From: Rhynochetos jubatus
Lineage: Eukaryota > Chordata > Aves > Eurypygiformes > Rhynochetidae
DNA: 64,000 nt
Direction: 5' to 3'
Assembly (NCBI GenBank): GCA_027574665.1
Contig: CM050653.1
Coordinates: forward strand, 43,040,118 to 43,104,117
Shown: positions 61,601 to 64,000 of the stretch, piece after piece
How the letters are laid out: each line of letters opens with the position of its first letter
Numbering within the stretch: the first letter of the stretch is position 1
Translations under genes and position numbers: made by a program
The notes under the pieces: generated by a model
The model's input: only the letters and a program-made list of their open reading frames with translations
The model's database searches: none
What the model was told of the DNA's origin: nothing

Positions 61601-63246
61601 ATAGATTAACAGGTAGTCTCTATGCAAGCATGTCATAGTTAACTGCTGTGGAGGAAGATTCATACATAGCTGCGTGTTACAAGAGGTCATTGTTCATTAT
61701 AACACACTGTACCCTGACTGCTTTCTCAGAAACGGCAGGGTGATTTGGTGGAAACTTAAAGAATGAACTTGTAGTAGATAACTGTACATTTGAAGTTCTC
61801 CAAGACTGTGTCTACGGAAGTGTAAGAAAATGAGAGGGAAGATATTTATGTATTTGTGTATGTCTAATATAATGTATGCATATATAATATTATACATATT
61901 ATATATTATTGCCATCAGTGCTACACATATGTATAACACTATACATATATAGCGTGCACTATACATGTATAGTATGTACAGCTTTATACGTATACTGTTT
62001 TACATATTGTACATAAAATTACCTTGAGTGTTTCTGCCACCTTTGGCTGTAATTCTGCATTCTGGGCATGGATATGTGAACTGCTCAGCAGTGGGTTTTG
62101 TTCTTCAGTATCATCAGGTGATACACAACAGGCTAGTCTGGTGGCAAATGTCAGAAAAAATGAAGAGGAAGAAAATTTTTGCTGTGTCTTCAGATACTAG
62201 TTACTACTCCTACTTCTTAGTGATTCTCCTGTGTAAGGAAATCCTCTACATCTGTTACATGCAATAGATCTTTGGTGGGAAACCACGATGCAGACCCATT
62301 GTAAAGACAATGGGATGTTACACGTTCCAGTGAAATGGAGATTGGAGTCAGTGTCTTTTTGTTCAGTTTTTGCTCTTATGTTTGACCCAGGTTAGTAACA
62401 GTAACATAACCCATAGCAATATTTTAGTGCATTTCAGAAACGTATGTGAATTGTAACACTGAGTAGATCAGTAAGCATGATCAAGAACTGGTTATCAGTT
62501 CTAGATAACATGCAGAAAAAATGATGCAATCCTTTCCCTACAGATGTTGTACTTAAAGTGTTCCTAAACCATAGCAATAAATCAGAAGATCGAAGAGACT
62601 GACTTCTTTCTTAAAACTTGAAAAGATCTAAAAGGGAGCCAAATATCTTCTTGTTGAATTTTAATGAGTCTTTGAGAATTGCACGCTGAAAGTAAATTTT
62701 CAGAGTGCTTCAAAATACCTGTAAGCTGCATTTAAGGTTGTCACTGCTGAATTTGTGTTGATATTCTCAGGAAAAAGATTTTGCTGAGTGGCCTGGAAAG
62801 AAACAACTCTTAACTAGTGGAAGCTGTGCATTTAGGATAAAGTTGCTGTTTATAAGAATGATGTATTGTGTGCTGCATAGTAATGATTGGATGAAAGGGT
62901 TACATTTCCACTTTTCTGGTAACTTTCAGTTTGATAAAATATTTTTTTTATATATATTAAAAGATACTAATTTTTTATTTTTTTAAAACTGCAGTGTGAA
63001 TTTTTTTTCATTTAATGTTTAGGCATTTTTTAAGATATTAGAAATTATAATAAGGCAAACCAAGTTTATTACATAAAAACATATGTTTGTGTATGAGTTG
63101 AAAATGGTATTTTCTTCTTAATAGGTTTAAAACCGGGACAGCGCAAAGTTTTATTCACTTGCTTTAAGAGAAATGATAAGCGTGAAGTAAAGGTTGCTCA
63201 GCTGGCTGGTTCTGTTGCTGAAATGTCAGCTTATCACCATGGGGAG
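19622..63246 (+). CDS. TOP2B: TOP2B, DNA topoisomerase II beta (5' half; 19 exons in window)
   Basis: Nuclear type IIA topoisomerase that passes one DNA duplex through a transient double-strand break using ATP; the beta isoform acts in transcription and in post-mitotic cells. Nineteen exons with matching splice phases give residues 1-780. Residues about 40-265 are the GHKL ATPase, with the N-box EILVNAADN (Asn110), NGKGIP (141-145) and GGRNGYGAK (179-187). The transducer follows and carries the QTK loop (395-397). TOPRIM has EGDSAK (Glu480) and the DQDQD triad (Asp560/562/564). The winged-helix region starts near the window end. The active tyrosine should lie about 45 residues further on, outside the window. 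Beta rather than alpha is shown by [30 protein letters not shown] and [11 protein letters not shown]. The start ATG has A at -3 and G at +4, with an in-frame upstream TGA at 19553. No frameshift or stop interrupts the 2,340 coding bases. Confidence 0.98.
20365..20431 (+). mobile_element. CR1 LINE 3'-tail remnant
   Basis: TTGGACTAGATGATCTTACA followed by GGTCTTTTCTAACCT matches the end of avian CR1 retroposons, which are typically 5'-truncated. Only about 65 bp is recognisable; the upstream part is too diverged to bound. Confidence 0.7.
25235..25957 (-). mobile_element. Solo LTR of an avian endogenous retrovirus (ERVL-like)
   Basis: A 723-bp element with TG...CA ends. On the minus strand it begins TGTGCTGGTTTTTAGTCAGG and contains the GGGACACAGCCAGGACAG, CCAAAGGGGTATTTCATTCC and degenerate TATA-like CAGTATGTAAG blocks of a common bird LTR. 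Flanking pentamers agaag and ataag agree at 4 of 5 positions, suggesting a mutated 5-bp target duplication. An ACT/ACC microsatellite-like run lies inside. No internal retroviral coding sequence adjoins, so this is a solo LTR, antisense to TOP2B. Family assignment is from memory of the consensus. Confidence 0.85.
27199..27219. repeat. TOP2B: (AAC)n simple repeat
   Basis: Six or so AAC units within TOP2B intron 1, followed by a poly-G run (about 27236-27243). Confidence 0.8.
28329..28346. repeat. TOP2B: (GGCA)n tetranucleotide repeat
   Basis: About four GGCA units in succession within TOP2B intron 1. A short potentially polymorphic tract. Confidence 0.75.
33048..33670 (-). mobile_element. CR1 LINE fragment (3' part of ORF2 plus 3' UTR)
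   Basis: The + strand reads CAGAATGGTCAGGGTTGGAA then GGGACCTCTGG, the reverse complement of a CR1 3' end. Minus-strand reading shows the CR1 reverse-transcriptase C-terminal blocks [28 protein letters not shown] and [19 protein letters not shown] in different frames, so it carries frameshifts and is dead. 5'-truncated, antisense to TOP2B, in intron 1. Confidence 0.93.
36380..36553 (+). CDS. TOP2B: TOP2B exon 2
   Basis: Residues 21-78, phase 0 at both ends. It starts [14 protein letters not shown] (variable N-terminal tail) and then reads [20 protein letters not shown] and [10 protein letters not shown], the conserved opening of the ATPase domain. The donor is GTAAGT. Confidence 0.97.
36554..37210 (+). 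other. TOP2B: TOP2B intron 2
   Basis: A 657-bp GT-AG intron. It contains a perfect inverted repeat (36778-36823) built from CA/TG runs. No other feature seen. Confidence 0.9.
36778..36823. repeat. TOP2B: Perfect 21-bp inverted repeat with 4-bp loop
   Basis: Arm 36778-36798 is the exact reverse complement of 36803-36823, separated by AAAC. Each arm is a CACACA/TGTGTG run around a CCAAT core, so the duplex could extrude a cruciform and the intronic RNA could form a strong hairpin. Confidence 0.9.
37211..37301 (+). CDS. TOP2B: TOP2B exon 3
   Basis: Residues 79-108 plus one base: [15 protein letters not shown], then [15 protein letters not shown]. It contains the glutamate of the N-box (Glu106) expected to act in ATP hydrolysis. 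Residue 79 is Leu where human TOP2B has Phe. Confidence 0.97.
37302..39395 (+). other. TOP2B: TOP2B intron 3
   Basis: A 2.1-kb GT-AG intron with a GTTT repeat (about 38206-38230). No transposon or RNA gene recognised. Confidence 0.85.
38206..38240. repeat. TOP2B: (GTTT)n simple repeat
   Basis: Four to five GTTT units passing into TTGTTGTTTGTTTGG within intron 3. Low-complexity T-rich tract. Confidence 0.75.
39396..39459 (+). CDS. TOP2B: TOP2B exon 4
   Basis: Completes Val109 and reads [20 protein letters not shown], ending two bases into Pro130. It carries the N-box Asn110 and Asp113/Asn114 of the GHKL fold that position magnesium and ATP. Confidence 0.97.
39460..41198 (+). other. TOP2B: TOP2B intron 4
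   Basis: A 1.7-kb GT-AG intron with an antisense CR1 fragment (39654-40146). The remainder is AT-rich with nothing recognised. Confidence 0.85.
39654..40146 (-). mobile_element. CR1 LINE fragment
   Basis: The + strand carries GTAGAATGGTTAGGGTTGGA and ACCAGGTTGCTCCAAGCC, the reverse complement of a CR1 3' region from a different subfamily than the copy at 33 kb. The minus strand encodes CR1-like [15 protein letters not shown] and [19 protein letters not shown]. 5'-truncated at about 500 bp. Confidence 0.93.
41199..41344 (+). CDS. TOP2B: TOP2B exon 5
   Basis: Residues 130-178 plus one base. [20 protein letters not shown] holds the GHKL G1 box; [17 protein letters not shown] is the start of the ATP lid. 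All key residues present. Confidence 0.98.
41345..42122 (+). other. TOP2B: TOP2B intron 5
   Basis: A 778-bp GT-AG intron (GTAAGC donor). I see no repeat or gene in it. Confidence 0.88.
42123..42220 (+). CDS. TOP2B: TOP2B exon 6
   Basis: Residues 179-211. [15 protein letters not shown] is the glycine-rich phosphate-binding G2 motif of the ATP lid; [13 protein letters not shown] follows. The donor is GTATAG, weaker than its neighbours. Confidence 0.98.
42221..43542 (+). other. TOP2B: TOP2B intron 6
   Basis: A 1.3-kb GT-AG intron with a poly-T run near 42777. Nothing else recognised. Confidence 0.85.
43543..43755 (+). CDS. TOP2B: TOP2B exon 7
   Basis: Residues 212-282, phase 0 at both ends. 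[20 protein letters not shown] and [18 protein letters not shown] cover the end of the GHKL domain and the start of the transducer. NGKKLP is a beta-isoform signature. Confidence 0.98.
43837..44010 (+). CDS. TOP2B: TOP2B exon 8
   Basis: Residues 283-340, phase 0. [20 protein letters not shown], then [20 protein letters not shown] and VNSIATTK, all transducer. Separated from exon 7 by an 81-nt intron whose retention would add a stop codon. Confidence 0.98.
44704..45310 (-). mobile_element. Internally deleted solo ERV LTR
   Basis: The + strand begins TGTAGTAGGTTGGCCCTGG, has TCTATCACT, GGGGAGAGAAAATATA and a tandem block of TGCTCCAGTGTGGGTCCC-like units, and ends CTCAATACA: the reverse complement of an abundant bird LTR. 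The minus-strand U3, which in this family is several hundred bases longer and carries the TATA region, is missing between the terminal TGTATTGAGTTTGTGTGGC and the tandem block. The poly(A) region is also degraded. Flanks gtcag and gtcat match at 4 of 5, a likely target duplication. Confidence 0.82.
45113..45285. repeat. Tandem repeat block inside the LTR, about 45-49 bp period
   Basis: Four diverged units begin near 45113, 45161, 45206 and 45255, each with a TGCTCCAGTGTGGGTCCC-like core followed by a CATGGG/CAGG segment and a CTTC-A-A--GC spacer. It is part of the LTR, not an independent array. Confidence 0.75.
49172..49665 (+). mobile_element. CR1 LINE fragment with reverse-transcriptase motif
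   Basis: The + strand encodes a piece of CR1 ORF2: [19 protein letters not shown] then [11 protein letters not shown], the FADD box of the LINE reverse transcriptase palm. A frame change leads to [14 protein letters not shown] and [16 protein letters not shown]. Frameshifts and truncation at both ends show it is inactive. Same orientation as TOP2B. Confidence 0.92.
51204..51305 (+). CDS. TOP2B: TOP2B exon 9 (GC donor)
   Basis: Residues 341-374: [20 protein letters not shown], then [14 protein letters not shown], transducer. The reading frame leaves the exon at CAG followed by GCAAGT, so the 79-nt intron after it is GC-AG. No nearby GT donor keeps the protein intact. Confidence 0.97.
51306..51384 (+). 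other. TOP2B: TOP2B intron 9, GC-AG, 79 nt
   Basis: Starts GCAAGT and ends TGTTTTCAACAG. The donor otherwise matches the consensus strongly (CAG/GCAAGT), as GC donors usually do. The intron is open in the exon-9 frame but not a multiple of three. Retention would add about 27 residues and then run into a stop in exon 10 (51411-51413). Confidence 0.93.
51385..51522 (+). CDS. TOP2B: TOP2B exon 10
   Basis: Residues 375-420. [46 protein letters not shown]. It carries the QTK loop whose lysine (Lys397) reaches into the ATP site to couple hydrolysis to gate movement. Confidence 0.98.
51523..53049 (+). other. TOP2B: TOP2B intron 10
   Basis: A 1.5-kb GT-AG intron. The open frame of about 100 codons at 51855-52166 has no recognisable domain. 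No repeat identified. Confidence 0.85.
53050..53188 (+). CDS. TOP2B: TOP2B exon 11
   Basis: Residues 421-466 plus one base. [20 protein letters not shown], then [20 protein letters not shown] and ANDA, the linker between the transducer and TOPRIM. Confidence 0.98.
53189..54888 (+). other. TOP2B: TOP2B intron 11
   Basis: A 1.7-kb GT-AG intron containing a CR1 fragment (53909-54100). The minus-strand open frame of 141 codons (54088-54513) partly overlaps it and has no recognisable domain. Confidence 0.85.
53909..54100 (-). mobile_element. CR1 LINE 3' fragment
   Basis: The + strand reads ATCATAGAACGGTTTGGGTT and ACCAGGTTGCTCCAAGCC, the reverse complement of a CR1 3' end closely related to the copy at 39.7 kb. 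About 190 bp; the far edge is blurred by divergence. Confidence 0.9.
54889..55046 (+). CDS. TOP2B: TOP2B exon 12 (TOPRIM)
   Basis: Residues 467-519. [20 protein letters not shown] carries the catalytic TOPRIM glutamate (Glu480); [20 protein letters not shown] follows and includes the PLRGK segment lining the cleavage site targeted by topoisomerase II poisons. Confidence 0.98.
55047..55762 (+). other. TOP2B: TOP2B intron 12
   Basis: A 716-bp GT-AG intron with a short GCAGCAGCAGCAGC run (about 55374-55387). No other feature recognised. Confidence 0.85.
55763..55888 (+). CDS. TOP2B: TOP2B exon 13 (TOPRIM)
   Basis: Residues 520-561. [20 protein letters not shown], then [13 protein letters not shown], ending on the first aspartate (Asp560) of the metal-binding DxDxD triad. 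Confidence 0.98.
55889..56569 (+). other. TOP2B: TOP2B intron 13
   Basis: A 681-bp intron with a GTTTGT donor that splits the DxDxD metal-binding motif between two exons. No repeat seen. Confidence 0.88.
56570..56680 (+). CDS. TOP2B: TOP2B exon 14 (TOPRIM)
   Basis: Residues 562-598. [20 protein letters not shown] supplies Asp562 and Asp564 of the metal site. It continues through [11 protein letters not shown]. Confidence 0.98.
56771..56876 (+). CDS. TOP2B: TOP2B exon 15
   Basis: Residues 599-633 plus one base. [20 protein letters not shown], then [15 protein letters not shown]. Follows a 90-nt GT-AG intron (56681-56770). Confidence 0.98.
57071..57180 (+). CDS. TOP2B: TOP2B exon 16
   Basis: Residues 634-670. 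[20 protein letters not shown], then [17 protein letters not shown], the conserved end of the TOPRIM-containing half of the cleavage core. Confidence 0.98.
57276..57362 (+). repeat. TOP2B: G/T-rich low-complexity tract
   Basis: About 87 bases of only G and T apart from a few A. It has at least six runs of three or more G separated by short T-rich loops, starting 95 nt after the exon 16 donor. Potential G-quadruplex in the sense transcript. Confidence 0.75.
57719..58473 (-). mobile_element. Solo LTR, same superfamily as the 25-kb copy
   Basis: On the minus strand it begins TGTGCTGGGTTCAGTCAGG, contains CAGACTGACCAAGGAAGTAT and ends AGCCGGAGTTAAACCACAACA, matching the layout of the LTR at 25235. 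Termini are TG...CA. Flanking pentamers gccta and acata match at 3 of 5, so a target duplication is uncertain. It contains an AG-rich run (about 58200-58220). No adjoining viral genes. Confidence 0.82.
60454..60546 (+). CDS. TOP2B: TOP2B exon 17
   Basis: Residues 671-701: [20 protein letters not shown], then [16 protein letters not shown], with a basic RRQRRL, matches the beta isoform. Confidence 0.98.
60642..60756 (+). CDS. TOP2B: TOP2B exon 18
   Basis: Residues 702-739 plus one base. [20 protein letters not shown], then [18 protein letters not shown], entry to the winged-helix domain. A 95-nt GT-AG intron (60547-60641) precedes it. Confidence 0.98.
60757..63124 (+). other. TOP2B: TOP2B intron 18
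   Basis: A 2.4-kb GT-AG intron. It includes an AT-rich palindromic tract (about 61858-62015). No transposon or RNA gene recognised. Confidence 0.85.
61858..62015. repeat. TOP2B: AT-rich palindromic tract
   Basis: Dense TATA/CATA/GTAC steps with many short self-complementary words, including the perfect 16-bp palindrome ACTATACATGTATAGT at 61958-61973. Likely low duplex stability. Confidence 0.75.
63125..63246 (+). CDS. TOP2B: TOP2B exon 19
   Basis: Residues 740-780: [20 protein letters not shown], then [20 protein letters not shown] and E. This is the core of the winged-helix domain leading to the active tyrosine, which should come in the next exon. Residue 741 is Leu where human TOP2B has Phe. 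Confidence 0.98.
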
Positions 63247-64000
63247 GTGAGTATGAAGGATGGTAAAGTTGTGTGAGGAATTTTAGCCTGTAGAAAACAT
63301 CAGGTGAATGTTTACTGTATTGAAGTTGCAAACCTCTATTGACTCTGTCTGCCAGTCACAGATTGACTTTCAAAGAAAATGAACCAAATAGTATGTAGCT
63401 TATTAGACAGCATATTTCCATTCTTTCCAAGCCTTCATGCACAGTGGTATCCCAAATAGTTTGTGGATTGTGGCAAGATACTAGATAACTAATTGTTTGG
63501 GTAAATTCTAGACGCTCAAACCAGATGGATATAGGAACGATGTAGTAGGACAACTTTTGTCTTAAAAGAGGAAATGTAGTCTTTTAAGGTAAAAAAGAAG
63601 AGATACTGTTTTTTGAAAAGTTGATACAGCGTTGAAACAAAGATTATTTCTGTCTCCTGTTTTGCATATATGTTTATCTGAAACATTAGCAAGAGTTGCC
63701 ATGTTAAAAGTTTCTTTCCATCCCTTCTCTCCCTTTAAAAACACTGAGTAGTAGTTTAGGCTGTAGGAAGTGCAGTCAGTTTATGCCCTTTTCATTCCTC
63801 CAGAGAAGTGCTTTATTAAAAATGGAGAAGCCCAGGGGTTTTGGTAAGCACAGAATGTAAGGATACTTAAATCAGGGGGGGTAATGTGGCTGTGGAAGAG
63901 GAAACAATATGTTTTGCCAGCAGCTCTCATAATAGGTTTACAGCATTCCTTTCTCAGGGAGACTGCTTTTTTGAAATTGAATTCAGGTTAGTCACACATT
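63247..64000 (+). other. TOP2B: TOP2B intron 19 (5' part)
   Basis: Begins GTGAGT directly after exon 19 and runs off the window. I find no continuation of the TOP2B winged-helix sequence, so the next exon lies beyond 64000. Nothing else recognised. Confidence 0.9.

Overview
This window is vertebrate nuclear DNA, almost certainly from a bird. It carries two neighbouring protein-coding genes, both on the + strand: the 3' end of NGLY1 (peptide:N-glycanase) and the 5' half of TOP2B (DNA topoisomerase II beta). Coding DNA is a few percent of the window, split into short exons with ordinary GT-AG borders (one GC-AG exception). The rest is intron and intergenic sequence with a modest repeat load of CR1 LINE fragments and solo ERV LTRs, the typical avian mix. 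Conserved blocks of both proteins can be read exon by exon with consistent splice phase, so the gene identities are secure.

Layout: 1-1548 holds the last two coding exons of NGLY1 (C-terminal half of the PAW domain) with flanking introns, followed by a 3' UTR with a candidate poly(A) signal near 2796. About 2.8-18.2 kb is intergenic, with no gene I can recognise. About 18.2-19.7 kb is a very GC-rich CpG island with inverted CCAAT boxes, a GC box, a CRE-like site, Z-DNA/G4-prone tracts, a single two-codon uORF and TOP2B exon 1 (start codon 19622). TOP2B intron 1 spans 16.7 kb. Exons 2-19 lie between 36380 and 63246. They encode residues 21-780: the GHKL ATPase domain, the transducer, the TOPRIM domain and the beginning of the winged-helix region. 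The DNA-linking tyrosine and the rest of the gene lie beyond the window.

The introns hold five CR1 fragments and three solo LTRs, all three LTRs lying antisense to TOP2B. One LTR appears to have lost its promoter-bearing part. The NGLY1-TOP2B head-to-tail order matches the arrangement known from the human 3p24 region, so this is conserved vertebrate synteny.

I found no evidence of an undescribed biological system. The observations most worth a second look are a 79-nt GC-AG intron whose retention would truncate TOP2B, an ATG-depleted leader with a single Met-Asn-stop uORF, two inverted CCAAT boxes exactly 42 bp apart, a perfect 21-bp inverted repeat in intron 2, and a weak tRNA/SINE-like promoter fragment in intron 1.
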